From Massilibacteroides sp. (GTDB taxonomy: Bacteria > Bacteroidota > Bacteroidia > Bacteroidales > Tannerellaceae): DNA of 64,000 nt. Below, in pieces: positions 18,954 through 30,037 of the stretch. The DNA lies in the NCBI RefSeq assembly GCF_028705895.1, contig NZ_JAQWCQ010000013.1, positions 1-64,000 on the forward strand, given 5' to 3'. Made by a program: the position numbers and the translations under genes. Each line of letters begins with the position of its first letter. Position 1 is the first letter of the stretch. Below the pieces are notes generated by a model. That model was not told where the DNA came from. It searched no databases and saw nothing but the letters and a program-made list of their open reading frames with translations.

Positions 18954-20794
18954 GTGATATAATCCATCTTTTACCTGATAATATTGCAAATCAGATTGCT
19001 GCGGGTGAAGTTATCCAACGCCCGGCATCAGTGGTTAAGGAATTGGTGGAAAATTCTATTGATGCTGGTGCCGAATGTATTCAGGTAAATATTAAAGATG
19101 CAGGACGCACATTGATCCAAGTGATAGATGATGGTAAAGGTCTGTCGGAAACTGATGCAAGAATGGCGTTTGAAAGGCATGCTACATCGAAAATTTCTAC
19201 TGCAGATGATCTTTTTTCTCTTCAAACAATGGGTTTTCGGGGGGAAGCTCTCGCATCAATTGCTGCTGTTTCACACGTTGAATTGCGTACTCGGCAGAGA
19301 GGAGCAGATATTGGTATAAAACTTTCGATTGCTGGTTCGGAATTAACCGGAATTGAACCCGAGGTTTGTGCAGAAGGTAGTGTCTTTTCTGTTAAGAATT
19401 TATTTTTTAATGTACCGGCCAGAAGAAAATTCTTAAAGTCGAATGAAACAGAATTTAGAAATATAATAAATGAGTTTGAACGAGTCGCATTAGTAAACCC
19501 TCAAACTTCATTAATCCTATATCATAATGATGTGCAGATATTAAATCTCCCTCAAGCCGGGGTAAGACAACGTATTATTGATCTTTATGGTAAGTCTTTG
19601 CATCAAAAATTACTCACACTTGAAGTTCAAAGTAAGTTGGTTACAATCTCCGGGTTTGTGGGTGATCCGTCTTCTGTAAAAAAAAGAGGAGCATTACAAT
19701 ATTTTTTTGTTAATGGACGATTTATGAAACATCCGTATTTTCATAAAGCTATTATGCAGGCTTATGAAAATATCATTCAGGTAGGAGAAATGCCTAATTA
19801 TTTTGTTTATTTTACTTTAGATCCTCAAACTATTGATGTAAATATACACCCGACAAAAACTGAAATTAAATTCGAAAATGAACAGCCTATTTGGCAAATT
19901 ATAGTGTCTGCCGTAAGGGAGGCGTTAGCTAAAGCTAGTGTTGTTCCTATGATTGACTTTGATATGCAGGATTCTATAGATATTCCTGTGTATAATCAGG
20001 GAAAAACTAATGATAAAATTACCTCTCCGAGTGTTCAGGTTAATAAAGATTATAACCCTTTCAGAAATTCTGAAAGAGAAAAAAATGAGACAGAATTTGA
20101 TTGGGATAAATTATATGAAAACTTTACCGATGATCGGACGGTAATCGATCAGGAACTTTTCTCTCAGACTGAGGTAACACCAGAACTCTCGAAAGAACAG
20201 TTGCTGAATGCCGCATCCCAAGTAGAGCAAACGGCGTTCTCGTCATACCAATATAAAAGTAAATATATAATAACATCTTTAAAATCCGGACTTGCTATTG
20301 TTGATCAGCGCCGTGCCCATCTTCGCGTATTGTATGAACAGTATGTAAATTATATTCAGCAGAGGAAGGGGATAAGTCAGAAAAAGCTCTTTCCTGAAAT
20401 CATTGAATTAACAACTTCTGAACTTACAGTGCTTTCTGAATTAGAAGAAGAACTTACTTTTGTTGGGTTCGATTTAGCCAATTTAGGGAATCAGACATAT
20501 GCTATTAACGGTACTCCGTCAGAGTTTGATGGGGTAGATTCCGTGATATTACTCAAAAATGTAATAGCCAATGTGGTTGAAAACAGAAAAACATTGAAGG
20601 AGGACTTAGCTCATGTCGTGGCCTTTACATTAGCGAAAGCTTCAGCAATTAATTATGGAAAATTCTTGTCTATGGACGAGATGGACGACTTGTTGGCATC
20701 TCTTTTCTCTTGTAAAGAAACAAGACTTACCCCGGATGGCAAAAATATACTTTCTATTGTTGGCGAAGATGAGTTAGCGAAACGTTTTAGATGA
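18950..20794 (+). CDS. mutL: DNA mismatch repair protein MutL
   Basis: A 614-residue GHKL ATPase that links MutS recognition to repair. N-terminal motifs are intact: ENSIDAGA, DDGKGL, RHATSK and TMGFRGEALASI. The ATG at 18950 overlaps the previous stop (ATGA) and gives MSDIIHLLPDNIANQIAAGEV; an upstream TTG at 18932 is unlikely. The C-terminal domain reads DQRRAHLRVLYE (from D452) where endonuclease-type MutL has DQHAxxExxxxE, and the final Cys-rich motif is TPDGKN rather than CPHGRP, so metal-dependent nicking is doubtful. Confidence 0.93.
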   Translation: MSDIIHLLPDNIANQIAAGEVIQRPASVVKELVENSIDAGAECIQVNIKDAGRTLIQVIDDGKGLSETDARMAFERHATSKISTADDLFSLQTMGFRGEALASIAAVSHVELRTRQRGADIGIKLSIAGSELTGIEPEVCAEGSVFSVKNLFFNVPARRKFLKSNETEFRNIINEFERVALVNPQTSLILYHNDVQILNLPQAGVRQRIIDLYGKSLHQKLLTLEVQSKLVTISGFVGDPSSVKKRGALQYFFVNGRFMKHPYFHKAIMQAYENIIQVGEMPNYFVYFTLDPQTIDVNIHPTKTEIKFENEQPIWQIIVSAVREALAKASVVPMIDFDMQDSIDIPVYNQGKTNDKITSPSVQVNKDYNPFRNSEREKNETEFDWDKLYENFTDDRTVIDQELFSQTEVTPELSKEQLLNAASQVEQTAFSSYQYKSKYIITSLKSGLAIVDQRRAHLRVLYEQYVNYIQQRKGISQKKLFPEIIELTTSELTVLSELEEELTFVGFDLANLGNQTYAINGTPSEFDGVDSVILLKNVIANVVENRKTLKEDLAHVVAFTLAKASAINYGKFLSMDEMDDLLASLFSCKETRLTPDGKNILSIVGEDELAKRFR

Positions 20795-20837
20795 TATGCT
20801 TTGTTTGTGTTAAAAAAACAAAAAACAAACTCTTGTA

Positions 20838-20871
20838 TTGTTTAAAAACTAAAAACAAATAATTAGCTTTG
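20838..20871 (+). promoter_or_regulatory. Distal promoter of the ribosomal operon (P1)
   Basis: An exact TAnnTTTG box, TAGCTTTG, lies at 20864-20871, with a weak ATTG (20837-20840) 23 bp upstream. It is the first of two tandem candidate promoters before rpsL. Confidence 0.5.
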
Positions 20872-20914
20872 CACCGTTTTTTAATATGTAAGATAATGAT
20901 ATGGGTGTAAGGTG

Positions 20915-20944
20915 TTGATTATATGTAAATAATAACTATCTTTG
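20915..20944 (+). promoter_or_regulatory. Proximal promoter of the ribosomal operon (P2)
   Basis: TTG at 20915-20917, a 19-bp spacer and an exact TATCTTTG at 20937-20944. It leaves a leader of about 55 nt rich in A before rpsL. Tandem promoters suit a highly expressed operon. Confidence 0.7.
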
Positions 20945-21007
20945 CAGCCTAATGGAAATATTTATAGATAATTTTAAAAAAAAACATTCTAAAGTAAAAA
21001 GTAAAAA

Positions 21008-21412
21008 ATGCCTACAATTCAGCAATTAGTTAGAAAAGGAAGGGAAACTTTGGAAGTAAAAGGGAAATCACCTGCATTGGATTCATGTCCGCAAAGACGT
21101 GGAGTTTGTGTTCGTGTTTATACTACTACTCCTAAAAAACCTAACTCAGCGATGCGTAAAGTAGCGAGAGTACGTTTGACAAATACAAAAGAAGTGAACG
21201 CATATATTCCTGGTGAAGGACATAATTTGCAAGAACACTCTATTGTTTTGGTGCGTGGTGGTCGTGTAAAGGATTTGCCTGGTGTGCGTTATCATATCGT
21301 TCGTGGTACATTAGATACTGCCGGTGTGAATGGACGTACTCAAAGACGTTCAAAGTACGGAGCAAAGCGCCCAAAAGCCGGAGCCGCACCTGCTGCTAAA
21401 GGAAAAAAATAA
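21008..21412 (+). CDS. rpsL: 30S ribosomal protein S12
   Basis: 134 residues, slightly long because of a basic Ala/Lys-rich C-terminal tail. The decoding-site loops KKPNSAMRK and [14 protein letters not shown] are intact; both lysines at which streptomycin-resistance changes usually arise are wild type. It is the first gene of the fused str-S10-spc-alpha run, behind two tandem promoters. A 149-nt spacer, much longer than others in the operon, separates it from rpsG. Confidence 0.98.
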   Translation: MPTIQQLVRKGRETLEVKGKSPALDSCPQRRGVCVRVYTTTPKKPNSAMRKVARVRLTNTKEVNAYIPGEGHNLQEHSIVLVRGGRVKDLPGVRYHIVRGTLDTAGVNGRTQRRSKYGAKRPKAGAAPAAKGKK

Positions 21413-21561
21413 ATCCCTTTCAAACTGAGAATTTAAATAAAAAAGTGTTTAAGCTGGTTTGAGTTATTTGGATAGGCTATAAGGTTGAGTAAATAGTTCA
21501 GCGGAACTGTTGAAGACGATGTTAAGGCAACCAAAGACAAAGACGTAAATTTTGAAAACAA
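21413..21561 (+). promoter_or_regulatory. Structured rpsL-rpsG spacer, candidate S7 autoregulatory site
   Basis: Within the 149-nt spacer AGTTC (21495-21499) and GAACT (21504-21508) form a tetraloop hairpin, enclosed by GGTTG (21483-21487) and CAACC (21528-21532). In E. coli, S7 binds the rpsL-rpsG spacer to repress its own translation; the same role here is inferred from position and possible folding only. Confidence 0.4.
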
Positions 21562-22038
21562 ATGAGAAAAGCAAAACCCAAAAAAAGACAGATCCTCCCG
21601 GATCCTGTTTATGGTGATGTGACGGTTACGAGATTCGTTAACCATTTAATGTACGATGGCAAGAAGAATATTGCTTTCGAAATTTTTTATTCTGCATTAG
21701 AAACCGTTAAGGCAAAGTTGCCAAATGAAGAAAAGACTGCTCTCGAGATATGGAAAGCAGCATTAGACAATATTACTCCTCAAGTAGAAGTTAAGTCACG
21801 CCGTGTTGGTGGTGCTACTTTTCAGGTTCCTACTGAAATACGCCCAGATCGTAAAGAGTCCATTTCAATGAAAAATTTAATTATTTTCTCTCGTAAAAGA
21901 GGAGGGAAAACGATGTCTGATAAACTTTCTGCTGAAATTGTTGATGCATTTAATAATCAAGGCGGAGCGTTTAAAAGAAAAGAAGATATGCATCGTATGG
22001 CAGAAGCAAACCGTGCTTTTGCTCATTTTAGATTTTAA
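21562..22038 (+). CDS. rpsG: 30S ribosomal protein S7
   Basis: 158 residues, normal length, beginning MRKAKPKKR with the conserved DPVYGD and the [13 protein letters not shown] loop that contacts 16S rRNA. It nucleates assembly of the 30S head. In many bacteria it also represses its own operon by binding the mRNA upstream; the spacer before it is foldable. fusA follows after 29 nt. Confidence 0.98.
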   Translation: MRKAKPKKRQILPDPVYGDVTVTRFVNHLMYDGKKNIAFEIFYSALETVKAKLPNEEKTALEIWKAALDNITPQVEVKSRRVGGATFQVPTEIRPDRKESISMKNLIIFSRKRGGKTMSDKLSAEIVDAFNNQGGAFKRKEDMHRMAEANRAFAHFRF

Positions 22039-22067
22039 TTAGCGTAATATAGTAGATATAAATAAAG

Positions 22068-24194
22068 ATGACAAAAGCTGACGAACTATTAAAGTTTACA
22101 AGGAACATCGGCATCATGGCTCATATTGATGCGGGAAAAACAACAACGTCTGAACGTATTCTCTTTTATACAGGGTTGACTCATAAAATTGGTGAGGTTC
22201 ATGATGGAGCTGCTACGATGGACTGGATGGCACAAGAGCAGGAACGTGGTATTACAATAACCTCTGCTGCTACCACAACCTTTTGGAACTATGCTAATAA
22301 TAAGTATAAGATAAATTTGATAGATACTCCGGGACACGTTGACTTTACCGTAGAGGTAGAGCGTTCATTACGTGTGTTGGATGGTGCTGTTGCTGCTTTT
22401 TGTGCTGTTGGTGGAGTTGAGCCACAATCAGAAACTGTGTGGAGACAAGCAGATAAATATAATGTTCCTAGGATTGGATATGTAAATAAAATGGACCGTT
22501 CTGGTGCCAATTTCTATGAAGTTGTTAATCAGGTTAAGACTGTTTTAGGAGCTAATCCATGTCCTATTCAGATCCCTATTGGTGCAGAAGAAACATTCAA
22601 GGGAGTTGTTGACTTGGTTCGTATGAAAGCTATTCTATGGCATGACGAAGCAATGGGGGCAGAATATGATGTTGAAGATATTCCTGCAAATTTAGTTGAC
22701 GAGGCAGTAGAATGGAGAGATAAAATGCTTGAAGTTTTGGCTGAATGTGATGATGCCTTAATGGAAAAATATTTTGAAGATCCTTCTACTATTACTGAAG
22801 AGGAAATCAGAGTTGCGATACGTAAGGGAACATTAGCTATGCAGATAAATCCGATGATTTGCGGTTCTTCTTTTAAGAATAAAGGAGTGCAAACATTGCT
22901 TGATGCTGTGTGTTCTTATTTGCCAAGCCCAAGTGATACTGCTGCAATTGAAGGTACAGATCCTCGTGATCCAGAAAAGGTTATTATTCGTAAGCCTTTA
23001 TTTGAAGAACCGATGACTGCTTTAGCTTTTAAAATTGCAACAGACCCTTATGTTGGCCGTCTTTGTTTCTTCCGTGTTTATTCAGGTTCATTGTCTGCTG
23101 GATCATACGTGCTAAATACACGTTCTGATAAAAAAGAACGTATCTCTCGTCTGTTTCAGATGCATTCTAATAAACAGAACCCTATGGAAGCCATTGGTTG
23201 TGGTGATATAGGTGCTGGAGTTGGGTTTAAGGATATTCGTACTGGTGATACTCTATGTGATGAGGGACACCCTGTAGTGCTTGAATCAATAGAATTCCCA
23301 GAACCTGTGATTGGTATTGCGGTTGAACCGAAAACGCAAAAAGATTTGGATAAACTGGGTGTTGGACTTTCTAAATTATCCGAAGAAGATCCAACTTTTC
23401 GTGTTCAGACAAATGAAGAAACAGGCCAGACCGTTATCAGTGGTATGGGTGAGTTACACTTAGATATCATTATTGATAGATTGCGTCGCGAGTTTAAAGT
23501 AGAATGTAATCAAGGACGTCCTCAAGTATCATATAAAGAAGCAATCACTAAATCAGTGGAACTTCGTGAGGTTTATAAAAAACAGTCTGGTGGTCGTGGT
23601 AAGTTTGCTGATATCATTGTGAGAATTGAACCTGCAGATGCTGATTTTGTTGGAGAATTACAATTTATTGATGAGGTTAAAGGTGGTAATATCCCTAAGG
23701 AATTTATTCCTTCTGTTCAGAAAGGCTTCTTGAAAGCTATGAAGAATGGGGTATTGGCTGGATATCCGTTAGACCAATTGAAGGTAACTCTAATCGATGG
23801 ATCATTCCACTCTGTTGACTCTGACCAGTTGTCTTTTGAGATTTGTGCTCTTCAGGCATTTAAGAATGCAGCGGAGAAAGCCGGTCCTGCTTTGATGGAA
23901 CCAATTATGAAGATTGAAGTGGTTACTCCTGAAGAAAGTATGGGTGATGTGATTGGAGACTTGAATAAGAGACGTGGACAGGTTGAGGGTATGGAAACAA
24001 GCCGTACCGGTGCTCGTATCGTAAAAGCTAAAGTTCCATTGGCAGAAACATTTGGATATGTAACGGCCTTACGTACTATTACATCTGGACGTGCTACATC
24101 TTCGATGTTGTTCTCTCATTATGCAGAAGTATCTTCTTCAATTGCTAAGCAAGTATTAACAGAAGTGCAAGGCCGAGTTGACTTGATCAAATAA
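22068..24194 (+). CDS. fusA: Elongation factor G
   Basis: A 708-residue translational GTPase that drives translocation. G1 AHIDAGKTT, the switch I region [12 protein letters not shown]3 DTPGHVDF and G4 NKMDR are all present, and length is normal for EF-G. It is placed between rpsG and rpsJ. tuf, which follows fusA in many bacteria, is missing here, so rpsJ follows directly. Confidence 0.98.
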   Translation: MTKADELLKFTRNIGIMAHIDAGKTTTSERILFYTGLTHKIGEVHDGAATMDWMAQEQERGITITSAATTTFWNYANNKYKINLIDTPGHVDFTVEVERSLRVLDGAVAAFCAVGGVEPQSETVWRQADKYNVPRIGYVNKMDRSGANFYEVVNQVKTVLGANPCPIQIPIGAEETFKGVVDLVRMKAILWHDEAMGAEYDVEDIPANLVDEAVEWRDKMLEVLAECDDALMEKYFEDPSTITEEEIRVAIRKGTLAMQINPMICGSSFKNKGVQTLLDAVCSYLPSPSDTAAIEGTDPRDPEKVIIRKPLFEEPMTALAFKIATDPYVGRLCFFRVYSGSLSAGSYVLNTRSDKKERISRLFQMHSNKQNPMEAIGCGDIGAGVGFKDIRTGDTLCDEGHPVVLESIEFPEPVIGIAVEPKTQKDLDKLGVGLSKLSEEDPTFRVQTNEETGQTVISGMGELHLDIIIDRLRREFKVECNQGRPQVSYKEAITKSVELREVYKKQSGGRGKFADIIVRIEPADADFVGELQFIDEVKGGNIPKEFIPSVQKGFLKAMKNGVLAGYPLDQLKVTLIDGSFHSVDSDQLSFEICALQAFKNAAEKAGPALMEPIMKIEVVTPEESMGDVIGDLNKRRGQVEGMETSRTGARIVKAKVPLAETFGYVTALRTITSGRATSSMLFSHYAEVSSSIAKQVLTEVQGRVDLIK

Positions 24195-24217
24195 ATTATT
24201 AGAAATTATAATATAAA

Positions 24218-24523
24218 ATGAGCCAAAAGATCAGAATTAAATTAAAGTCTTACGATTATTCACTGGTAGATAAGTCTGCCGAGAAGATTGTTAAGACGGT
24301 GAAGGCTACAGGGGCTGTTGTAAGTGGTCCTATACCTCTACCTACGCATAAGCGTATTTTTACTGTGAATCGCTCGACTTTTGTTAATAAGAAGTCTCGT
24401 GAACAGTTTGAACTATCTTCTTATAAAAGATTGATTGATATTTACAGTTCAACTGCGAAAACAGTAGATGCGTTGATGAAGCTGGAGTTGCCAAGTGGTG
24501 TAGAAGTAGAAATTAAAGTGTGA
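24218..24523 (+). CDS. rpsJ: 30S ribosomal protein S10 (NusE)
   Basis: 101 residues, normal. The conserved loop [10 protein letters not shown] and KKSREQFE are seen. Besides its place in the 30S head, S10 also serves as NusE in antitermination. First gene of the S10 block, 23 nt after fusA. Confidence 0.98.
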   Translation: MSQKIRIKLKSYDYSLVDKSAEKIVKTVKATGAVVSGPIPLPTHKRIFTVNRSTFVNKKSREQFELSSYKRLIDIYSSTAKTVDALMKLELPSGVEVEIKV

Positions 24524-24542
24524 GATATTAAATTAAAGTGAA

Positions 24543-25160
24543 ATGCCAGGATTATTAGGAAAGAAAATCGGAATGACATCCGTATTCAGTGCCGAGGGAA
24601 AAAATCTTCCATGCACTGTTATCGAAGTAGGTCCTTGTGTGGTTACACAGATTAAAACACTGGAAAATGATGGTTATGAATCAGTTCAGTTGGGCTTCCA
24701 GGAAAAGAAGGAAAAGCATACAACTAAACCTGAATTAGGTCATTTCCAAAAAGCTGGAGTAACCCCAAAGAGACACTTGGCCGAGTTCAAGAGTTTTGAA
24801 ACTGCGTATAATTTAGGTGATGTTATCACTGTAGATTATTTGGAAGATGCAGGGTTTGTAGATGTTATCGGAACATCTAAAGGAAAAGGTTTTCAAGGCG
24901 TTGTAAAACGTCATGGATTTGGTGGAGTTGGTCAGTCAACTCATGGTCAGCACAATCGTTTACGTGCTCCGGGTAGTATTGGTGCATGTTCTTATCCTGC
25001 AAAAGTATTTAAAGGAACAAGAATGGCCGGACAGATGGGTAATGCACGTGTGACTGTTCAGAACTTAGAAGTGATTAAGGTAATATCGGAACACAATCTT
25101 TTATTGGTGAAAGGATCTGTTCCTGGAGCAAAAGGTTCAATCGTATTAATTGAGAAATAA
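24543..25160 (+). CDS. rplC: 50S ribosomal protein L3
   Basis: 205 residues. It begins [15 protein letters not shown]; the long loop with [15 protein letters not shown] and the target region [17 protein letters not shown] reaches the peptidyl transferase centre. The stop and the rplD start share one base (TAATG), so translation is coupled. Confidence 0.98.
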   Translation: MPGLLGKKIGMTSVFSAEGKNLPCTVIEVGPCVVTQIKTLENDGYESVQLGFQEKKEKHTTKPELGHFQKAGVTPKRHLAEFKSFETAYNLGDVITVDYLEDAGFVDVIGTSKGKGFQGVVKRHGFGGVGQSTHGQHNRLRAPGSIGACSYPAKVFKGTRMAGQMGNARVTVQNLEVIKVISEHNLLLVKGSVPGAKGSIVLIEK

Positions 25161-25789
25161 TGGAACTGAGCGTATTAAATATTAAAGGAGAAGATACCGG
25201 AAGAAAGGTAACTTTGAATGATGCAATTTTTGGGATTGAACCAAATGATCATGCTATCTATCTGGATGTAAAACAATACATGGCTAATCAGAGACAAGGT
25301 ACTCACAAGGCCAAAGAAAGAAGTGAAGTTTCCGGTAGTACGCGTAAACTTATCCGTCAGAAAGGAGGAGGTGGAGCTCGTCGAGGAGATATTAATTCCC
25401 CTGTTCTTGTTGGTGGTGGACGTGTGTTTGGTCCTAAACCCAGAGATTATAGTTTTAAACTGAATAAGAAATTAAAAGGTTTAGCTCGAAAATCTGCACT
25501 GAGTTATAAAGCTAAGGAAAATGCAATAGTTGTAATTGAAGATTTTTCATTTGAAACTCCCAAGACAAAAGAATTGATCTCTATTACTGAAAATCTGAAG
25601 GTTAGAGACTCTAAGCTGTTGTTTGTGTTTGCGGAAAGAAATAAATTCGTATATTTGTCGGCTCGAAATTTGAAAAAGACAAATGTGGTAATTGCTTCTG
25701 ATTTAAATACATATAGAGTTCTTGATGCGAAGAATATTATTCTGACTGAGAGTTCTGTAGTTGCATTGGAAAACTTATTTAAAGCATAA
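25160..25789 (+). CDS. rplD: 50S ribosomal protein L4
   Basis: 209 residues. The arginine-rich tunnel loop is seen as [19 protein letters not shown], followed by [15 protein letters not shown]. In E. coli L4 represses the S10 operon; no leader was examined for that here. It is translationally coupled to rplC by a 1-nt overlap. Confidence 0.98.
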   Translation: MELSVLNIKGEDTGRKVTLNDAIFGIEPNDHAIYLDVKQYMANQRQGTHKAKERSEVSGSTRKLIRQKGGGGARRGDINSPVLVGGGRVFGPKPRDYSFKLNKKLKGLARKSALSYKAKENAIVVIEDFSFETPKTKELISITENLKVRDSKLLFVFAERNKFVYLSARNLKKTNVVIASDLNTYRVLDAKNIILTESSVVALENLFKA

Positions 25790-25793
25790 GGAG
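25788..25793 (+). promoter_or_regulatory. Shine-Dalgarno sequence of rplW
   Basis: AAGGAG ends 8 nt before the rplW ATG (25802). Such textbook sites are uncommon in this phylum and are absent from most genes in the window. Confidence 0.6.
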
Positions 25794-25801
25794 ATTGAAT
25801 A

Positions 25802-26095
25802 ATGGGAATAATTATTAAACCGATAATAACTGAGAAGCAAACTGCAATTACAGAAAAAATGCCTACCAGATATGGTTTTCGTGTTTCTCCTGATGCAAAT
25901 AAGCTGGAGATTAAAAAGGCTATAGAAGATATGTATGGTGTTGCAGTTGTTGATGTTAATACGATGAACTATTCTGGGAAACGGAAAAGTCGTTATACAA
26001 AATCTGGAATCATCAATGGCAAACAAGCTTCGTTTAAGAAAGCAATCGTGACGTTGAAAGAAGGAGAATCTATTGATTTCTTTAGTAATATTTAA
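25802..26095 (+). CDS. rplW: 50S ribosomal protein L23
   Basis: 97 residues, a normal short L23 sitting at the tunnel exit, where trigger factor and SRP dock. It starts [14 protein letters not shown] and has the typical [20 protein letters not shown] core. The start is set by an AAGGAG site 8 nt upstream. Confidence 0.97.
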   Translation: MGIIIKPIITEKQTAITEKMPTRYGFRVSPDANKLEIKKAIEDMYGVAVVDVNTMNYSGKRKSRYTKSGIINGKQASFKKAIVTLKEGESIDFFSNI

Positions 26096-26100
26096 AAGAA

Positions 26101-26925
26101 ATGGGAATACGTAAATTAAAGCCCACAACACCGGGGCAAAGACACAAGATTATTGGTGCATTTGATAAAATCACTGCAAGTACACCAGAAAAATCTCTTG
26201 TAGTTGGTAAGAAACGTACAGGTGGTCGTAATAACACCGGTAAAATGACAATGCGCTATATTGGTGGCGGTCATAAGCAAAAGTACAGATTAATCGATTT
26301 CAAGAGAAATAAAGATGGCGTTCCCGCAACAGTAAAATCGATTGAGTATGATCCGAATCGTACCTCTCGTATTGCATTGTTGTATTATGCTGATGGGGCA
26401 AAAGCATATATTCTTGCTCCTGAAGGCTTAGTTGTTGGCCAGACAGTGGTTTCAGGGAGTGATGTAGCTCCTGAGATTGGAAATACTTTGCCAATGGCAA
26501 AGATACCGGTAGGTACAATTATACATAATATTGAATTGCGTCCTGGACAAGGAGCCAAAATGGTTCGTTCGGCCGGAGCATTTGCTCAGTTGACGTCTCG
26601 TGAAGGAGATTATGTAATTATAAGAATGCCTTCAGGTGAAACTCGTAAGATTCTTTCTGCGTGTAAGGCTACAATCGGAAGTGTAGGAAATTCAGACCAT
26701 GGTCTTGAAAAATCAGGTAAAGCCGGACGTTCTAGATGGCTTGGACGTCGTCCTCGTAACCGTGGGGTTGTTATGAACCCTGTTGATCACCCAATGGGTG
26801 GTGGTGAAGGACGTGCTTCAGGAGGACATCCTAGATCTCGTAAGGGCTTGTATGCAAAGGGCTTGAAAACAAGAGCTCCTAAGAAGCATTCTTCTAAGTA
26901 TATAATTGAAAGAAGGAAAAAGTAA
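26101..26925 (+). CDS. rplB: 50S ribosomal protein L2
   Basis: 274 residues. The conserved [19 protein letters not shown] region and the peptidyl-transferase-proximal [14 protein letters not shown] (with the essential His) are intact. Basic C-terminal tail [14 protein letters not shown]. Gap of 5 nt after rplW. Confidence 0.98.
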   Translation: MGIRKLKPTTPGQRHKIIGAFDKITASTPEKSLVVGKKRTGGRNNTGKMTMRYIGGGHKQKYRLIDFKRNKDGVPATVKSIEYDPNRTSRIALLYYADGAKAYILAPEGLVVGQTVVSGSDVAPEIGNTLPMAKIPVGTIIHNIELRPGQGAKMVRSAGAFAQLTSREGDYVIIRMPSGETRKILSACKATIGSVGNSDHGLEKSGKAGRSRWLGRRPRNRGVVMNPVDHPMGGGEGRASGGHPRSRKGLYAKGLKTRAPKKHSSKYIIERRKK

Positions 26926-26945
26926 TCTGATTAATTAAGTAAACT

Positions 26946-27215
26946 ATGAGTCGTTCACTAAAAAAAGGCCCGTATATTAACGTAAAGCTTGAAAGTAAAG
27001 TCTTGGCAATGAATGAGTCAGGCAAAAAAGCTGTAATTAAGACATGGGCAAGAGCTTCAATGATTTCCCCTGATTTTGTGGGCCATACAATTGCAGTTCA
27101 TAATGGTAATAAATTTATTCCTGTTTTTGTGACAGAAAACATGGTTGGTCATAAGTTGGGTGAATTTTCTCCCACGCGTACTTTTCGTGGTCATGCTGGA
27201 AACAAAAAGAAATAA
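26946..27215 (+). CDS. rpsS: 30S ribosomal protein S19
   Basis: 89 residues. It begins [12 protein letters not shown] and ends in the conserved [19 protein letters not shown]19 sits at the head of the 30S near the A-site tRNA. Confidence 0.98.
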   Translation: MSRSLKKGPYINVKLESKVLAMNESGKKAVIKTWARASMISPDFVGHTIAVHNGNKFIPVFVTENMVGHKLGEFSPTRTFRGHAGNKKK

Positions 27216-27256
27216 GACAGGAATGTTTGGATTTGAAATAAAAAAGAATCAATAAA

Positions 27257-27667
27257 ATGGGTGCTAGAAAAAGAATATCAGCTGAAGCAAGAAAAGAAGC
27301 CCTTAAGCAAGTATCTTTTGCAAAATTAAAGAATGTACCTACTTCTCCTCGAAAAATGCGATTAGTTGTTGACATGATTCGTGGAATGGAGGTTTTTAGA
27401 GCATTGGGTGTTCTCAAATTCTCAAATAAAGAAGCTGCAGCAAGAGTTGAAAAATTACTTCGTTCTGCTATTGCCAATTGGGAGCAAAAGAATGAACGTA
27501 AAGCAGAAACCGGTGAGTTATTCGTTTCATCGATAAGCGTTGATTGCGCTACGACGTTGAAAAGAATGCGACCTGCTCCTCAAGGTAGAGGTTATAGAAT
27601 TCGTAAACGTTCTAATCACGTGACGATATTTGTAGATACGCTTAGTACAAACGAAAGTCAAAATTAA
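27257..27667 (+). CDS. rplV: 50S ribosomal protein L22
   Basis: 136 residues, with an N-terminal basic extension. The core [14 protein letters not shown] and the tunnel hairpin around [16 protein letters not shown] are clear; this hairpin lines the exit tunnel where macrolides act. Gap of 41 nt from rpsS, 6 nt to rpsC. Confidence 0.98.
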   Translation: MGARKRISAEARKEALKQVSFAKLKNVPTSPRKMRLVVDMIRGMEVFRALGVLKFSNKEAAARVEKLLRSAIANWEQKNERKAETGELFVSSISVDCATTLKRMRPAPQGRGYRIRKRSNHVTIFVDTLSTNESQN

Positions 27668-27673
27668 TTTTAG

Positions 27674-28405
27674 ATGGGACAGAAAGTTAATCCGATTAGT
27701 AATCGATTAGGAATCATCAAAGGTTGGGATTCTAATTGGTATGGAGGGAAAAATTACGGAGATACATTGTTGGAAGACACAAAGATTCGTAAATATTTGA
27801 ACGCCCGTCTTGCCAAGGCTAGTGTATCGCGTATTGTTATCGAACGTACGTTGAAACTGATAACTATAACTGTTTGTACATCACGTCCGGGAATTATTAT
27901 CGGAAAGGGTGGACAAGAGGTAGATAAGTTGAAGGAGGAATTGAAAAAGATAACAGATAAGGAAGTGCAGATCAATATCTTCGAGATAAAAAGACCTGAA
28001 CTTGATGCTGTTATTGTTGCCAATAACATTGCTCGTCAGTTGGAAGGCAAGATTGCTTATCGTCGTGCTGTCAAAATGGCGATAGCTTCAACGATGAGAA
28101 TGGGTGCTGAAGGAATTAAAATCCAGATTTCAGGACGTCTAAATGGTGCTGAAATGGCTCGTTCGGAAATGTATAAAGAGGGAAGAACTCCTTTGCATAC
28201 ATTTAGAGCAGACATTGACTATGCATTGGCAGAAGCACTCACTAAGGTTGGATTACTGGGTGTTAAAGTTTGGATTTGCCGTGGTGAAGTTTATGAGAAG
28301 AGAGATCTTGCCCCTTCATTTACAACATCAAAGGAAGTTGGCCGTCGTAACGAAGGTGGCGGTGGTAGAGAAAAGAACTTCAAAAGAAAAAAAACTAATC
28401 GTTAA
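27674..28405 (+). CDS. rpsC: 30S ribosomal protein S3
   Basis: 243 residues. The KH domain GxxG is [18 protein letters not shown]; the C-terminal domain has the [12 protein letters not shown] motif of the mRNA entry helicase site. A basic Gly/Lys tail ([13 protein letters not shown]) ends the protein. Confidence 0.98.
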   Translation: MGQKVNPISNRLGIIKGWDSNWYGGKNYGDTLLEDTKIRKYLNARLAKASVSRIVIERTLKLITITVCTSRPGIIIGKGGQEVDKLKEELKKITDKEVQINIFEIKRPELDAVIVANNIARQLEGKIAYRRAVKMAIASTMRMGAEGIKIQISGRLNGAEMARSEMYKEGRTPLHTFRADIDYALAEALTKVGLLGVKVWICRGEVYEKRDLAPSFTTSKEVGRRNEGGGGREKNFKRKKTNR

Positions 28406-28424
28406 ACATTAGAACTTAGAAAAG

Positions 28425-28859
28425 ATGTTACAACCAAAGAAAACGAAATTCAGAAGACAACAAAAAGGTCGTATGAAAGGTGAAGCTCAACGCGGTAACC
28501 AATTGGCTTTTGGGTCTTTTGGAATAAAATCGTTACAGAATAAATGGATTACGGGAAGACAGATTGAAGCTGCTCGTATTGCCGTAACTCGTTATATGCA
28601 ACGTCAAGGGCAGGTTTGGGTAAGAATATTCCCTGATAAACCAATCACAAAAAAACCTGCTGAAGTACGTATGGGTAAAGGTAAAGGTTCTCCTGAAGGA
28701 TTTGTTGCTCCGGTAACTCCAGGAAGATTGATTTTTGAGATCGAAGGAGTACCTTTTGATGTGGCTAAAGAAGCATTGCGTTTGGCTGCTCAAAAACTTC
28801 CGGTGACAACAAAATTTGTTGTGAGACGTGACTATGACATGCAAAATCAAAATGCGTAA
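28425..28859 (+). CDS. rplP: 50S ribosomal protein L16
   Basis: 144 residues. It starts [19 protein letters not shown]; the loop [18 protein letters not shown] approaches the A-site of the peptidyl transferase centre. Normal length. Confidence 0.98.
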   Translation: MLQPKKTKFRRQQKGRMKGEAQRGNQLAFGSFGIKSLQNKWITGRQIEAARIAVTRYMQRQGQVWVRIFPDKPITKKPAEVRMGKGKGSPEGFVAPVTPGRLIFEIEGVPFDVAKEALRLAAQKLPVTTKFVVRRDYDMQNQNA

Positions 28860-28864
28860 ATGTT

Positions 28865-29062
28865 ATGAAGATAGCAGAAATAAGAGAATTGACAACCGCA
28901 GAATTGCGTGAAAGAGTAGATGCTGAGATCGTAGCTTTAGATCAAAAAGTTATTGGACATAGTATTTCTCCGTTAGAAAATCCTGCTCAGATTAAGAGAC
29001 AACGCAGAACGATTGCTCGTATGATGACTGAGTTGCGATGGAGAGAAATAAATAACAAATAA
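28865..29062 (+). CDS. rpmC: 50S ribosomal protein L29
   Basis: 65 residues, two-helix protein at the tunnel exit. MKIAEIRELTTAELRERVD at the start and the end QRRTIARMMTELRWRE match the family. Gap of 5 nt from rplP, 3 nt to rpsQ. Confidence 0.96.
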   Translation: MKIAEIRELTTAELRERVDAEIVALDQKVIGHSISPLENPAQIKRQRRTIARMMTELRWREINNK

Positions 29063-29065
29063 TCA

Positions 29066-29332
29066 ATGAGCCTGATGGAAACAAGAAATTTAAGAAAAGA
29101 AAGAACGGGCGTTGTTTTTAGCAATAAAATGGATAAAAGCATCACAGTAGCTGTGAAGTGGAAAGAAAAACATCCGATTTATGGTAAATTTGTTAATAAA
29201 ACAAAGAAATATCACGCTCATGATGAAAAGAATGAATGCCAAATAGGGGATACCGTGAAAATCATGGAAACAAGACCCTTGAGCAAGACTAAAAGATGGA
29301 GATTAGTTCAAATAATCGAAAGAGCGAAGTAA
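29066..29332 (+). CDS. rpsQ: 30S ribosomal protein S17
   Basis: 88 residues from the first ATG; a second ATG three codons on (29075) gives [12 protein letters not shown], the form common in relatives, so the start is open between the two. The OB-fold core [16 protein letters not shown] and [20 protein letters not shown] are typical. Confidence 0.96.
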   Translation: MSLMETRNLRKERTGVVFSNKMDKSITVAVKWKEKHPIYGKFVNKTKKYHAHDEKNECQIGDTVKIMETRPLSKTKRWRLVQIIERAK

Positions 29333-29333
29333 T

Positions 29334-29699
29334 ATGATACAACAAGAATCAAGATTAGTAGTTGCAGATAATAGCGGAGCAAAGGAAGCTTTGTGTATTC
29401 GTGTTTTAGGTGGAACCAGAAAGCGTTATGCAACAGTTGGGGATGTGATTGTAGTTGCAATTAAAAGTGTTATACCTTCAAGTGATGTAAAGAAGGGCGC
29501 TGTCTCTAAGGCTATTATTGTTCGTACAAAGAAAGAAATCCGTCGTCAGGATGGATCTTATATTCGTTTTGACGATAATGCATGTGTTTTATTAAATGCA
29601 GGAGGTGATATTCGTGGTAGTCGTATTTTTGGTCCAGTTGCCAGAGAATTACGTACTACAAATATGAAGATTGTTTCACTTGCTCCGGAAGTATTATAA
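29334..29699 (+). CDS. rplN: 50S ribosomal protein L14
   Basis: 121 residues. It begins [24 protein letters not shown], has [13 protein letters not shown] near the end, and lies 1 nt after rpsQ. L14 forms part of the 30S-50S interface and the silencing-factor RsfS docking site. Confidence 0.98.
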   Translation: MIQQESRLVVADNSGAKEALCIRVLGGTRKRYATVGDVIVVAIKSVIPSSDVKKGAVSKAIIVRTKKEIRRQDGSYIRFDDNACVLLNAGGDIRGSRIFGPVARELRTTNMKIVSLAPEVL

Positions 29700-29716
29700 T
29701 TTATACATTTTAGATA

Positions 29717-30037
29717 ATGAGTAAGTTACATATCAAAAAAGGCGATGTTGTTTTTGTAAATACCGGAATAGATAAGGGTAAAACTGGACGTGTATTGCAG
29801 GTTCTGGTTAAAGAAAGCAAAGCAATAGTTGAAGGTGTTAAGATGGTTTCGAAACACACTAAGCCTAACGCAAAAAATCCACAAGGTGGAATTGAGAAAA
29901 AAGAAGCTCCGATTCATCTTTCTAATTTAAATGTTTTAGATCCAAAGTCTGGTAAACCAACGAGGATAGGACGAAAGTTGAATGATAAGGGTATATTAGT
30001 GCGTTATTCAAAAAAATCAGGGGAGGAAATAAAGTAA
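29717..30037 (+). CDS. rplX: 50S ribosomal protein L24
   Basis: 106 residues. KOW motif near the N-terminus ([26 protein letters not shown]). It starts 50S assembly. Its stop shares one base with the rplE start. Confidence 0.97.
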   Translation: MSKLHIKKGDVVFVNTGIDKGKTGRVLQVLVKESKAIVEGVKMVSKHTKPNAKNPQGGIEKKEAPIHLSNLNVLDPKSGKPTRIGRKLNDKGILVRYSKKSGEEIK

